DNA from: Siphonodentalium dalli
Taxonomy: Eukaryota > Mollusca > Scaphopoda > Gadilida > Siphonodentaliidae
Assembly (NCBI GenBank): GCA_032622095.1
Contig: CP136068.1
Span: 157,197,151 to 157,261,150 of the forward strand
Reading direction: 5' to 3'
DNA length: 64,000 nucleotides
The position numbers were made by a program, and so were the translations under genes. The notes beneath the pieces are model-generated. The model was not told where the DNA came from, searched no databases, and saw nothing but the letters and a program-made list of their open reading frames with translations. Shown piece after piece: positions 22,522-33,535 of the stretch. How positions within the stretch are numbered: position 1 is the first letter of the stretch; each line of letters opens with the position of its first letter.

Positions 22522-22537
22522 GGCATGTGGTGCAATG

Positions 22538-23550
22538 TTAACCACTCCATGACTAGAGCTTCCTGAAATTTTGCGAAAGCCCTGTGCCTAGACCCCGAAG
22601 CCACGACAAATAGTTTTCATGGCTGGCTCAACCGATTTTCGTGGCTGGTTAGCTAGCTAAGCCGGCTCAGTCACGACGTTCGTGGCTGACGAAATATGGC
22701 GGCTGAGCCGGCTGAGATGTTGTCATTCGGTGTATTCTCGTTTCCGAAATGTTCCTAATCCCCTGTTACCGGTTATAGACGCCGTTTTTTTAGCGTTTGT
22801 GGTGAACCCGTAGAATTCCAGACCACACGTAATCTTTTGATGTTGGGCTTTTCCATTATGGCGAAAATTCACGAAGGACTGGTATGGATATACTATATGT
22901 AGTTTCCCATCTAATCGGTATAAGTAGTTACATTTGGGACTTCTGTCGACTTCAGACTGCTACCATCACTGCCATCTTGCGAGATATGCATGCCTCATTG
23001 AATGATGAACCCGATAGTAATGATATATAATATTTCAAACTATTTTCTATTCTTATGTGTAATATATATTGACAAATGCCAGCGATGTCCGAGACTGGGT
23101 GTTGTCGATATAAAAAATTTATATTTTAACCCTTTCAATACCGAATGGATGCGCCCATTCAGTTATATGAAAGCATGCATTGGGGTAGTCTATTCCACAC
23201 TAAGGGGCCCGGTGTTCTGATAATATAACAACCATGCCGTGTCCATGCGAGTATATGCCAATATTAGGAAATGCGGTTTAGTTCTTTGCGATTCACAGTA
23301 CAGTTGCTATGTGCTTGACATATAAGCCCATGCACATGGCTCAGCCATTTTACAATTCTGGTGGCGGAGATTTTTAAATGTGGCTGGCGTTAAGAGATAA
23401 TATGGCTGGCGACGGCTTGTGGCCAATATGGCTGGCGGCGGCGGCGTGCGATGGCGGCTTCGGGCTCTACCTGTGCCAATGCATTCTCTTATATATGCGA
23501 GTCTCTCATAGGGAGCCTCACATATATAAGATAATCCATTGGCCTAACAA
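22538..23550. mobile_element. family C element split by a hAT-like element
   Basis: TTAA-CCACTCCATGACTAGAGC at the left runs to GCGAAAGCCCTGTGCC. After the insertion it continues CCTGTGCCAATGCATTCTCT with one hairpin and stops near CCTAACAAAG. The right half is missing. Confidence 0.8.
22589..23469. mobile_element. 881-bp hAT-like element with 8-bp duplication
   Basis: Ends TAGACCCCGAAGCC and GGCTTCGGGCTCTA. CCTGTGCC is duplicated at 22581-22588 and 23470-23477, and intact C copies carry it once. The subterminal parts are rich in GGCTGGC and GGCTGAGCCGG. A short frame starts ATGGCGAAAATTCACGAAGG at about 22858 but stops soon. No hAT transposase is visible. Confidence 0.88.
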
Positions 23551-23599
23551 AGGGACATTAGGAGCATTTGACCTCAAGATGAATTAAAGGGGGACTGAT

Positions 23600-24069
23600 A
23601 AATTGCATGATTAAGAAAGAGCGTTTATTATCAGCTCAGAAAATATGTGTAAAATTGGTGCATGGACAGGCACAGAGATAAGTGGGAAATATCACGGGAT
23701 ATGCGTCGTTGTCCTCAAATGACATAGAGGCACTAATAATTAGCAATAAAGATCATTTTTATCAGCTTAACCCTTTGAGTGCCAGGTCAATTTTTGTATC
23801 AACCCATATACCCTGTGCCAATGCATTCTCTTATATATGCGAGTCGACCATAGGTCGCCTCGCATATATAAGAGAATGCATTGGCCTAACAATTATTATT
23901 TTTTTTTACAATTTTAATAATTTATTCTTATATTCTTTAACAGACTTATTTTGTAGGTTTAGGGCCGATAAGATCGGCCCCTGGCACTCAAAGGGTTAAA
24001 CTAATTCTTCACACGATGTTTATGCATGTCATATTTGTCACCCGTCATATTTGACGGGCAATCCCCTAG
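23600..24069 (+). mobile_element. Helitron-like 3' end, split by an E element
   Basis: 3' end: hairpin CCCGTCA-TATT-TGACGGG, then CAATCCC and CTAG followed by T. It matches the 3' end at 36257-36526. The E element 23767-23999 interrupts it at TTAA (TATCAGC before, CTAATTC after). The 5' limit is uncertain. Confidence 0.65.
23767..23999 (+). mobile_element. family E TTAA element, complete
   Basis: TTAA at both ends. CCCTTTGAGTGCCAGGTC at the left, one hairpin, AT spacer, then GGGCCGATAAGATCGGCCCC and CTGGCACTCAAAGGG. Confidence 0.9.
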
Positions 24070-24336
24070 TATACCAATAATAGGTCATGAGTGTCGACAG
24101 TTTGCTTGAATTTACTTTTAACTGATGATCTCTTTTACAAACTAAACATATTTGATATATCAATAAACTATTAATAATTGATGAACGGAAATGTTAATCA
24201 ATTAAGCACTGTATGGAATGTTGATTCTTTGTTGCTGGCAGGATTTTAATGCTATGATTGCCAGACATCTATAACATTACATGTGCCAGGTTTGCCAGGG
24301 GGGTTGATAAAACTTCTATTAGAAAGATATTTCTTT
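24070..24336. other. no feature recognised
   Basis: AT-rich; no repeat family or coding signal seen. Confidence 0.4.
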
Positions 24337-24716
24337 TTAACCCTTTACCCAACAAACCGGCCAAATAAAGCTTCAACAGCCTAAATTATCTTGGGTCTGT
24401 CTCAATAAAACCATACAAATATGGATATCATTGGAACGGGCTCATTGACCACATTGTGATGGCTACAGTTATGCCCTGTGCCAATGCATTCTCTTATATA
24501 TGCGAGTCGACCATAGGTCGCCTCGCATATATAAGAGAATGCATTGGCCTAAAAAAAATCTTTTTTTACCATTTTTTCTTACATTCTTTAACAATTTTAT
24601 AATTTTTAATGTGTTAAGCCAATGCATTCTCTTATATATGCGAGGCGACCTATGGTCGACTCGCATATATAAGAGAATGCATTGGCACAGGGCCCTTCTG
24701 TTGGGTAAAGGGTTAA
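24337..24716 (+). mobile_element. family B TTAA element, complete
   Basis: TTAA at both ends; one AACCGGCC unit is deleted at the left; both hairpins are perfect. Confidence 0.93.
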
Positions 24717-24764
24717 AGAGCAGATGTATTATGATTTAGGTTGTCTCTGCTTTTCCCAAACATT

Positions 24765-25181
24765 TTAAAGATGCATAATCCAAATTAACGCTCCCTAATT
24801 ACTATTTCTTTGGCTTCGAATATTTGATTCGAGTCGAGGAACCCACCCATCAAAGCTCAGAGTGATCAGATAATTCAAAAAAACATCGCCCAATGGATGG
24901 TCTCGGACAAAATTGGGGATGACAATTGATCACTCTAAAATCAAGTGGTAATACGGCCAAATTTTTTGATACTCGATCAGGTGATAATACGGCCAAAATT
25001 TCATTGAACAAAATGTTGATAAATAACACGTTTTGGGAAATTTTATGCCATAGTTGACAGTGGTTAGCCTTATTTTGTTGCAATTAATCGATTCTGATAA
25101 CTAAAGCGTATTTTGAAGAAATGCTGTAGTTTTTGTATCTTGATGATATGGGAACCATCTGATCGGATTGAGTACCTTTAA
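24765..25181. mobile_element. family D TTAA element
   Basis: TTAA-AGATGCATAATCC at the left (diverged) and GGATTGAGTACCT-TTAA at the right. Contains TACTATTTCTTTGGCTTCG, GATTCGAGTCGAGGAACCCA and GAGTGATCAGAT; GTGATAATACGGCCAAA-like text is repeated twice. Confidence 0.75.
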
Positions 25182-25885
25182 GGTAACATGATATAAAAAA
25201 CGGGATTCAATGACAAAAAAGTTGATTTATAAATTTTAATTGAATAGAAATAAACCCAATTGTACGATAACAAGGACAAAGGCAAGCGTGGGACAATGCC
25301 CCCAATGTACGCTCAATATTGTCTATATTTAGAGAGAAAATAAAGTAATAGTGGGGCATTTCTATCAGTTTAACTCTATCAGAGTTTAACTCTGGCAAAG
25401 GACCATAACTCTGGGAAAAAAGTGCAGACAAAACAAACCCGGCACATAACTGTGGCAAAGGGCTATAACTCTGGAAAAAAGTGTGGACAAAACCTGCACT
25501 ATGTGGAGATCCTTTCCACAATGCTGGTCTACCGGCATACCAAAGGACATCCAAATTGGATTGTCAATACTTGAGCTGTGTTGTGAAATGTTTGTTATAG
25601 ACAGATTGATGAAAGGATGATAGGACATAGGTATCCACTATATACCCCGAATCCTCCTTCGGAGGGACGGGGGCATAATAAATTTGCAGGCCTGTATAAG
25701 TTTGGTGGCAGTGTATAAGGTGAACTTACCCTAATATTACATGGTAGAGAGTATAGTATGATACAATCACAACATTCTGCTAATCCACTGCAATCATCTG
25801 CAATGAAAACATGTAAATAATTAGTCGATTGTGACTAACAAAGGCAATACATATTTGCAATCAGCGCCGTTTTCGATTCATCATA
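25182..25885. repeat. 67-bp duplication and a C/G hairpin; otherwise unassigned
   Basis: 25385-25500 holds two units with GGCAAAGG and CATAACTCTGG; this motif is frequent in marine-invertebrate repeats (memory). 25650-25680 has a CCTCCTTCGGAGG hairpin before GGGGGCATAATAA, like the tail near 8250. The 115-codon minus-strand frame reads across the duplication. Confidence 0.5.
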
Positions 25886-26111
25886 TACAGTAATGTCCTA
25901 AATAATCGACCCCTAAATCACAGCAGAATTATGGGAAATTTTTAAGGATTTTAATCATTTAGTCGGAAATATGGCTTGCTGCCATTCATTGGAAAGCTCT
26001 CACTGAGAGCTTTCCGATGAATGGCAACAAGCCATATTTCCGACTAAATCCTGAAAAATTTCCCATAATTCTGCTGTGGTTAAAGGGTCATATACTTCGG
26101 GTATTACTGTA
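25886..26111. mobile_element. family A foldback element
   Basis: TACAGTAATGTCCTAA left, GGGTATTACTGTA right; arms near-perfect, with an extra GATTTTAATCATTTAGTC piece in the left arm. Confidence 0.9.
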
Positions 26112-26454
26112 GAAGTGTTAGATGCCAGACATCATACTCTTTAATTTCACTGTCTCCGATGACTAACTTGAAATGGAAACATCATGCACCATCCAGTGAT
26201 AATGAAACCTGGTTCTAATCCTAAGTAACTACATGTATGTAATCCAACAAATCACTTAATCGTCAATGAGGCAATTAATGCAATAAAACAATAGGACAAG
26301 GACCCATGTCACATCACATTATGCAAGACTGGTTGTATTTTGTTTTATGCATAAATACATAGTGTGCAGTTTCTGTATAAAATATTATGGTGGCTTTTGG
26401 TATAGTTTGCTAGAAAAATTAACCCTATTGTCATATACATGTAGCCTGAAACGA

Positions 26455-26790
26455 CTGAAATTGTATTACACTCCCAATCAACCTAGACATGAAGTATTAT
26501 CATATGACCCAGCGATTGAAATAGTATTAAAACCTAAGCAGCCTAAGCATGACCTATTATATATTACATATATTACAGAAATTGTATTAACCCCCAATCA
26601 GACAGATATGACTTATTATCATATGACCCAGTGTCTGAAATGGTGTTAAACCCCAAGCAGCCTAAGCATGACCTATTATATATTACATATATTACAGAAA
26701 TTGTATTAACCCCCAATCAGACAGACATGACTTATTATCATATGACCAAGCCACTGAAATGGTGTTAAACCCCAATCAGCCTAAGCACTG
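26455..26790. repeat. ~120-bp dimeric tandem repeat, about 3 units
   Basis: Half-units alternate: CAGACATGACTTATTATCAT, and CCTAAGCATGACCTATTATA. Each starts near GTATTAA or GTGTTAA with CCCCAA. Confidence 0.85.
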
Positions 26791-26984
26791 TCTCTAGCAT
26801 TCAGTGGATACCCAGGATGATGCTTTATCATTGTACAAATCACAGAAGTATTGATGGGGGATTTAGAATCGCAAAAGGTATTGACTGGATAAACAATGGT
26901 ACGGTAGGCACACACCTGGAAGTACATGTCTGGGACACGGTACTATTGTTAGGTTGTCTGCATTATTGATCAAAATCAGTGGAT

Positions 26985-27050
26985 CCGTGGCGGTAATGTG
27001 ACGCTCAGGCCAGTAGAATCGTGGCGGTAATGTGACGCTCAGGCAGTGAA
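26985..27050. repeat. short direct repeat
   Basis: GTGGCGGTAATGTGACGCTC occurs twice, 34 bp apart. Confidence 0.85.
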
Positions 27051-27117
27051 GGACATAAAACCTGATCAGTATCAGATTCTAAAAATGGCTGTGTCATTGA
27101 ACCTTGCACCAAGGAAA

Positions 27118-27465
27118 GTACGGTAACACCTTACCCTTGTATATGTACAGTATACTTTACCCTTGTAGATGTACAGTATACATGTACCTTACCCTTGTAG
27201 AAGTGCAGAATGCTTACCCTTGTAGATGTACAGTATACATGTACCTTACCCTTGTAGAAGTACAGTATACCTTATGATTTTAGACATACAGTATACCTTA
27301 CCCTTGTAGATGTAATGTATACCTTACCCTTTTAGATGTAAAGTATACCTTACCCTTTTAGACGTACAGTGTACATACCTTACTCTTGTAGATGTACAGT
27401 ATATATGTACCTTACCCTTGTAGATGTACAGTAAATCTTACCCATGTAGAAGTACAGTATACCAT
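27118..27465. repeat. tandem repeat of CTTACCCTTGTAGATGTACA type
   Basis: About ten units of 28-45 bp; length varies by the presence of ATGTAC. Confidence 0.88.
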
Positions 27466-27501
27466 AGCATTGTCCAAAATTCAAATAAGTAAACACCCAC
27501 T

Positions 27502-27696
27502 TACAGTAATGCTCTAATTAATCGACCTCTTAACCACAGCAGAATTATGGGTAACTTTTCAGGATTTAGTCGGAAATATGGCTTGTTGCGAGAGCTTTCC
27601 GATGAATGGCAACAAGCCATATTTCCGACTAAATCCTGAAAAGTTACCAATAATTCTGCTGTGGTTCAGAGGTCGATTAATTAGAGCATTACTGTA
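27502..27696. mobile_element. family A foldback element
   Basis: TACAGTAATGCTCTAATTAA left and its inverse right; part of the left centre is deleted. Confidence 0.92.
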
Positions 27697-28810
27697 TGAG
27701 CGAGGAAGGAAGATATCATAATGCAGTAAAAGATAATGTCCCAATAACGAAAAAAGTTGAAACTCTTTGAGGCCCACCCCATGATATTTTTGGGAGTAAA
27801 AGCATAAAATGGGCTTATCCTCAGAGATGGGACTACTGACAGGTGTACACGGTAATCATGTACTGTGCTGCCCTAAGTAAATGACACATTGAACTGGGAT
27901 GATACCCCTTTTGAACCACATTTTGGTTAGACTTTAAACATGGTTAATGGTCATTTGCTGCTGTTAACCACATGACAACCGGAGAATTGATGTCATTGAA
28001 ACGCTTATAATAATCAACTATGGGTATGAAGCAGTAACTTCCAGCTGCAGCAAATTTATGCATGTCATATAAAATGAAATTCATGTTGAGTCAGTGGTTA
28101 GTCAAAGAATATAATTGGGATTTCTTTACTGCTATACCACTGCAGTCACCGAACTGTTAACTGCATGCTGTGTGGTTATGGTTTGACCAGGTTTGAAGGC
28201 ATAATAACCCTAGTTACTGGTTACAGTAGGTCTACAGGTGTACATGCATCTATATAATAAAAATGTTTGTGTTTATTATGTATGTAAAACATTTATTTGA
28301 ATAACACATGGGATATTACCAATAAAGATATGATATGGTATATCCTGCCATACACAGGGATGTGCTACATGTACATGGTAAGATGAATTTTAAAGGGACA
28401 TGGTCAATTTTAGGGAGAAGATGTCTCCCAAGTCACCTTCTGGACTGGTCCCTGGTTCGATGGGTTCAGATATACCAAGTGTCCTACTATATGGCATGGT
28501 TTAACAGTGCATCGATTCCATGATAAACCTGTCTTGAAACACCGAGTCTCCTACTATATGGTATGGTTTAACAGTGCATCGATTCCACCATTCATTTAGC
28601 CTTCAGTTCACTCCACTAACAGAGACAAAGTTCTGTAAAATTGACTTGATCAAGTGGGCTTAATGAAGCTGTAATCAATGAAGCATTGAATTTTGATAAT
28701 CGGTTTTCACCAGGGGATTGATTAGCACTTGTGTTTCTATATACAATATCCAATCGCACATGATTCTTGACTCATGCCTTTACACAAACCATCAATCTAT
28801 TCATATCTCC
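27697..28810. other. ~1.1 kb mostly unique sequence
   Basis: 28479-28590 holds two copies of ACTATATGGCATGGTTTAAC plus AGTGCATCGATTCCA, 69 bp apart. No domain found in any frame. No other repeat family recognised. Confidence 0.4.
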
Positions 28811-29148
28811 TTAAAGGTACTCAGTCTGATCAGATGCTCCTAAATTGCTATTTCTTTGGCTTCTGGGGTAACAAATATTTGATTCAAGTCGAGGAACCCA
28901 CACATCAAATCTCAGAGTGATCAGATATTGATTTATTAAGTTTGTTAATTTCTCGAGATGTAGCCCAGAAAACACGTGGTCAAACAGACAAATTCCGGAT
29001 GAAGATGGATAACTCTAAAATCAAATGGTTATTATATTACCACTTGATTTTAGATGGGTGTGTTCCTCGACTCGAATCAAATATTTTTTACCCCCGAAGC
29101 CAAAGAAATAGTAATTTAGGAGCATCTGATTGGATTGAGTACCTTTAA
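28811..29148. mobile_element. family D TTAA element, complete
   Basis: TTAA-AGGTACTCAGTCTGATCAG left and TGATTGGATTGAGTACCT-TTAA right. The arms pair through CTATTTCTTTGGCTTC and CGAGTCGAGGAA, so it is a long-inverted-repeat element. Confidence 0.85.
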
Positions 29149-29273
29149 CCCTTTACCCAACAGAACGGCCCTGTGCCAATGCATTCTCTTATATATGCGA
29201 GGCGACCTATGGTCGACTCGCATATATAAGAGAATGCATTGGCACAGGGCCCTTCTGTTGGGTAAAGGGTTAA
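29145..29273. mobile_element. family B, minimal single-hairpin form
   Basis: Only 129 bp: TTAA-CCCTTTACCCAACAGAAC, one hairpin, CTGTTGGGTAAAGGG-TTAA. It is symmetrical: both outer ends are of the right-end type, so the unique ~150-bp arm is gone. It shares its left TTAA with the D element and its right TTAA with the C element. Confidence 0.92.
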
Positions 29274-29526
29274 CCCTTTCATGATGGGAGCTTCGCTTGT
29301 GCAGCATTAAAGATCCTGTGCCAGTGCATTCTCTTATATATGCGAGTCTGCCATAGGCAGCTTCGCATGTACATGTACATATGTATAAGATAATGCACTG
29401 GCATACAGGGTCAGCGTAAATATTGTTAGGCCAATGTATTCTCTATGGGAGATTCGCATATATAAGACAATGCATTGGCACATGTTTCACAATATGTTCA
29501 GGAAGCTCCTGTCATGGCAGGGTTAA
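29270..29526. mobile_element. family C TTAA element
   Basis: TTAA at both ends. The left hairpin loop side has an ACATGTACATGT insertion, and the second hairpin lacks part of its left arm. Confidence 0.85.
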
Positions 29527-29624
29527 TAATCACTTTAATGAAATATGAACTGACTGACGGCGGCACTGATGGTGTTTTGTGTATATAAACACCTGAGACA
29601 AGAATCCAAGCCTGCAAATAGTGC

Positions 29625-29990
29625 GTCTGTCATTTGCAGCATAACAAAATGCACCCTCTTGGGACCTCATTCTGCTTAGGTTGCATTGCATCTTCTGGGA
29701 AGTATCTCTAGTCTCAATTTAACATTGTTTTTAGTTACTTTTTCCCTTCTGGGAAGTTTCAATATCCCCCTAACATGCAGAAGATAAAATGCATAATGGA
29801 TGTGACTAATTGGTGAACATCACCAACTTCAACTGGAGAACTTAGGTCCTAGGTCTCCCATAGCAGCTGAGGCCTAAGCAGAATCAGATTCCCAGAGGGT
29901 GAATTTAGTGATGCTAGTCCACTGTGCAGGATATAGCGTCACTAAATTCACCCTCTGGTGACCTCAATCTGAAAATGACAGACACACTAT
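29625..29990. mobile_element. family G element
   Basis: GTCTGTCATTTGCAG left, GAAAATGACAGACACAC right. The right palindrome is complete; the left one has lost its first half. Confidence 0.8.
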
Positions 29991-30072
29991 TTCCATGGTG
30001 CTTTGTGTAAAGCTGTGAGTCAAGAATCAGTTTGTTTGATCTTACTTTTGACTGAAGATCTATTGTACTAAC

Positions 30073-30255
30073 TACAATAATGCCCTAAATAATCGACTCC
30101 TTAACCACAGCAGAATTATGGGTAATTTTTCAGGATTTAGTCGTAAATATGGCTTGTTGCCATTCATCGGAGAGCTCTCAGTGAGAGCTAAATCCTGAAA
30201 AATTACCCATTATTATGCTGTGGTTAAGGAGTCGATTATTTAGGGCATTACTGTA
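30073..30255. mobile_element. family A foldback element
   Basis: TACAATAATGCCCTAAATAA left, GGGCATTACTGTA right; right arm shortened in the centre. Confidence 0.9.
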
Positions 30256-30296
30256 AACAAAGTTGCAAACTATTAATATCTAGTGCATGGGTCAGT

Positions 30297-30594
30297 GTTA
30301 ATAAAATTATAAAAATGTTAAAGAATGTAAGAAAAAATGGTAAAAAGTGTTAAAAAAAAGATTTTTTTTTAGGCCAATGCATTCTCTTATATATGCGAGG
30401 CGACCTATGGTCGACTCGCATATATAAGAGAATGCATTGACACAGGGCATAACTGTAACTATCACAATGTGGTCAAGGAGCCGGTTCCAATGATATCCAT
30501 ATTTGTATGGTTCTATTGAGACAGACCGAAGATATTTTAGGCTGTTGAAGCTTTATTTGGCCGGTTTTGGCCGTTTTGTTGGGTAAAGGGTTAA
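30297..30594 (-). mobile_element. family B, truncated, reverse orientation
   Basis: Starts in the AT spacer (AAAATTATAAAAATGTTAAA), holds one hairpin and the unique arm and ends GGGTAAAGGG-TTAA (30591-30594). The other hairpin and end are lost. Confidence 0.88.
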
Positions 30595-30953
30595 ACAGAC
30601 ATTTGGAGAGTCACAAAAAACAATGGGAAACGATAGCAAGATAGCAATGTCCGCTTAACATTTGTATCTACTTTGAGATAAAGTCTACTGCTCAAATGTA
30701 CAACTACATCTGTGTACAAACCAACATAGTTATTGTTGAAATGTGTGCGATAGACTAGTTCTGGCCCCAAATGAGCCTAGTGTCTTGCGAATATTTAAGA
30801 TTTGATTCCATTGGCGACAGTGATCTGATACAGATAGACAGTGAATTGGACAGCTGGTTCGCAAGTTTGTGATATGGGGCCATTGTTTAGTTTTAATCAA
30901 AGTAAGACCACAGCAATATTATCAGTTAGTTTACAAGCATCAGGTTAAAGGCC
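30595..30953. other. no feature recognised
   Basis: No repeat family or coding signal seen. Confidence 0.4.
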
Positions 30954-31441
30954 CACTTAATTTTCGAGTCACCGATTATTTTTTTTATAGTGCCGTGGTA
31001 TACAGATTAATAACAATCTATGCCATAAAATATGATTAATATACTATAATTCATCACTATTTGAAATGTCTCAGAAGATGCCCATAGAGAAATAGAAAAC
31101 AGCTGAAATCATATAAAGATCCCCCCCATTTATGGCTCCCAGAATGCAACAGAATTCAAACTAAAAATTATTTTTCAATGGAAGGGGAATAACTTTAATT
31201 TTAAGATACAGAGTTGTTCCCCCTCCACTGAAAATATTTCACTTCGAACTACAATCCAGATGAAACTTAAGCACAAAAACACGTCAGTAGCTAATAAAAA
31301 CAAACATGTTCACGGTTTATTACACTGGATAAGTTGATAATACAATGTTTTGGAACTTCATCTTTCAAATGGTATATAATATGGTATATAATATGGCATA
31401 TATTTATATATGTGATCTGGGGGTTCGAAAGTGGGCCTTAA
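30954..31441. mobile_element. 488-bp element with GGCCCACTT ends at TTAA
   Basis: Left TTAA-AGGCCCACTT and right AAGTGGGCC-TTAA, with CGA(A/G) shared further in. A second inverted pair lies inside (GGAAGGGGAATAACT and AGTTGTTCCCCCTCC). Only one copy in the window, so the ends are less certain than in B or E. Confidence 0.65.
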
Positions 31442-31488
31442 AAATCTTTTGATACATGTAGGTCTGGAGGCAGTCTCTCTATCAGATG

Positions 31489-32071
31489 TACAGTAATGCT
31501 CTAAGTAATCGACTCCTTAACCACAGCAGAATTATGGGTAACTTTTCCGGATTTAGTCAGAAATATGGCTTGTTGCCATTCATCGGAAAGCTCTCATTGA
31601 GAGCTTTCCGATGAATGGCAACAAGCCATATTTCCGACTAAATCCTGAAAATTTACCCATAATTCTGCTGTGGTTAACCCTTTACCCAACAAATCGGCCA
31701 AATAAACCTTCAACAGCCTAAAATATCTTCGGTCTGTCTCAATAGAACCATACAAATATGGATATCATTGGAACCGGCTCCTTGCCCACATTGTGATAGT
31801 TACAGTTATACCCTGTGCCAATGCATTCTCTTATATATGCGAGTCGACCATAGGTCGCCTCGCATATATAAGAGAATGCATTGGCCTAAAAAAAACCATT
31901 TTTTCTTACATTCTTTAACAATTTTATAATTTTTAATGTGTTAAGCCAATGCATTCTCTTATATATGCGAGGCGACCTATGGTCGACTCGCATATATAAG
32001 AGAATGCATTGGCACAGGGCCCTTCTGTTGGGTAAAGGGTTAAGGAGTCGATTACTTAGAGCATTACTGTA
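31489..32071. mobile_element. family A element containing a B element
   Basis: TA-CAGTAATGCTCTAAGTAA at the left. The right arm is split inside TGGTTAAGGAGTCG, and the element resumes after the B copy to end GAGCATTACTG-TA. Confidence 0.95.
31674..32043 (+). mobile_element. family B TTAA element nested in A
   Basis: The host A sequence TGGTTAAGGAGT becomes TGGTTAA-[B]-TTAAGGAGT, so TTAA (31674-31677 and 32040-32043) is a true target duplication and the element proper is 31678-32039. This fixes B's ends. The spacer is a little shortened. Confidence 0.97.
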
Positions 32072-32397
32072 TGTCTCTATAGATTTGTGGATTAAATAAA
32101 ATTAGTTTCTGTATTGATGGGATTCCCTCCATTTCATGGAGAGTGGCCCAGATTATGATTTCATTGGTTAATGGCATAACAGATCACTTCACAGATCAGA
32201 GGTCAATGACATGTTAACAATTTTCCCACGCATTGTCAAACACAATTAATGTTGTGAAACTGAATACAGGCCATATGTCTATAATTTGTTATTCTCATCG
32301 CAATATAGGAGACAACATCTTCAAGTTTTTATCAGTCAATGATATTCATGACTGATTATTCTTTCGCATCTTGTTTATAACTATTTCGATTATACCA
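32072..32397. other. no feature recognised
   Basis: AT-rich unique sequence. Confidence 0.4.
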
Positions 32398-32672
32398 AAA
32401 GCACCCTCTGGGAACCTCATTCTGCTGAGGCCTCAACTGCTACGGGAGACCTAGGATCAGATTAGAGTTCCTCAGTTGAAGTTGATGTTCACCCAATTAT
32501 GCAATTTATCTTCTGCAAATTAGTAGATATAGAAACTAAACAAAAGGGAAAAAAGTAACTAAAACAAGGTTACTTTGAGACAAAAGACACTTCCAAAAAG
32601 ATGAGGCCTAAGCAGAATGAGGGCCCCAGTCACTAAATTGTTCCACTGGGAACCTCACTCTGCAAATGACAG
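32398..32672. mobile_element. family G, both outer palindromes damaged
   Basis: CACCCTCTGGGAACCTCATT, GCTGAGGCCTCAACTGCTA, then AAGATGAGGCCTAAGCAGAA and CTGCAAATGACAGACACA. Confidence 0.75.
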
Positions 32673-33007
32673 ACACATTAACTCAAGGCTGGCATGTACA
32701 TGTATGTACACATTTTTAATCCGGAATTAAGTGAGAACATGGCTACATCCATCTCCATAAAAGACAAATCATGTACACTTGAAAATCTGAGATCATCTAA
32801 TGTCTATTTATATTATTTCATGGCACATGTCGTGTGTCTATATTATATAGTTAAGGTCTCTAATGGGTTCTGTGAGTCTAATGCAACAGACTGGATATTT
32901 AAACAAATATTGTCATTTAAGATTTATATTTAATCAATTATGAATCTGTTTTGAGACCTGGTACAAACGCTAGCTGCTGTAAAGAGAGCTTCATGTTCAA
33001 ACATCTA
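32673..33007. other. no gene supported
   Basis: A 79-codon frame (32694-32933) has no recognisable domain. No repeat family. Confidence 0.4.
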
Positions 33008-33163
33008 CTTGCAATCAGGGACGCTGGGAGAAGGGGGCATGCGGGGGCACTTGCACCCCTTGCCCTGACCCAGAGAAGTCCAGTTGGTAACCGAAAGTGC
33101 CCTCCTGACTGGTTTGCCCCCCCCCCCTTGTCCTTTGGTGCTTCCGGTGTCCCTGCTTGCAAT
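33008..33163. mobile_element. 140-bp hAT-like element with 8-bp duplication
   Basis: CTTGCAAT is repeated at 33008-33015 and 33156-33163. Between them the element starts CAGGGACGCTGG and ends CCGGTGTCCCTG. It is GC-rich with a C run, unlike its surroundings. Overlapping frames on both strands reflect this composition only. Confidence 0.92.
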
Positions 33164-33214
33164 ATCAACCATCAATGGTTAAAGGGTCAAATGTTAACGG
33201 AATCTTGAAGCCAT

Positions 33215-33460
33215 TTAACCCTTCCATGATGAGCTTGTTAAATTTTGCAAAAACCATGTGCCAATGCATTCTCTTATATATGTGAGTCTCCCATTGGGAG
33301 CCCCGCATATATAAGAGAAATTCTGAGAATACGTTGGCCTAACAATATTTAACTTGACCTTGTAAGCCAGTGACTATGGGAGACTCGCATATATTAGAGA
33401 ATTCACTGGCACAGGATCTTTAATGCTGCACCAGCGCAGCTCCCGTCATTAAAGGGTTAA
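33215..33460. mobile_element. family C TTAA element
   Basis: TTAA-CCCTTCCATGATGAGC left; right GCTGCACCAGCGCAGCTCCC and AAAGGG-TTAA. A further C-like end (CACTGCACCAGTGCT to AAGGGTTAA) follows to 33492. Confidence 0.85.
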
Positions 33461-33535
33461 CACTGCACCAGTGCTACTACCATCAAGGGTTAAAGGATCA
33501 AATGTTAAAGGAATTTTGAAGTAATTTAACCCTTT

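Noticed and set aside
22323-24739. Recurring small proteins such as CANAFSYICESTIGRLAYIREC and MHWHRA on both strands
   Set aside because: They are translations of the palindromic hairpin cassette. The same peptide on both strands and at dozens of places follows from the palindrome.
32938-33208. Overlapping GC-rich frames on both strands
   Set aside because: Explained by the 140-bp hAT-like element with its C run.
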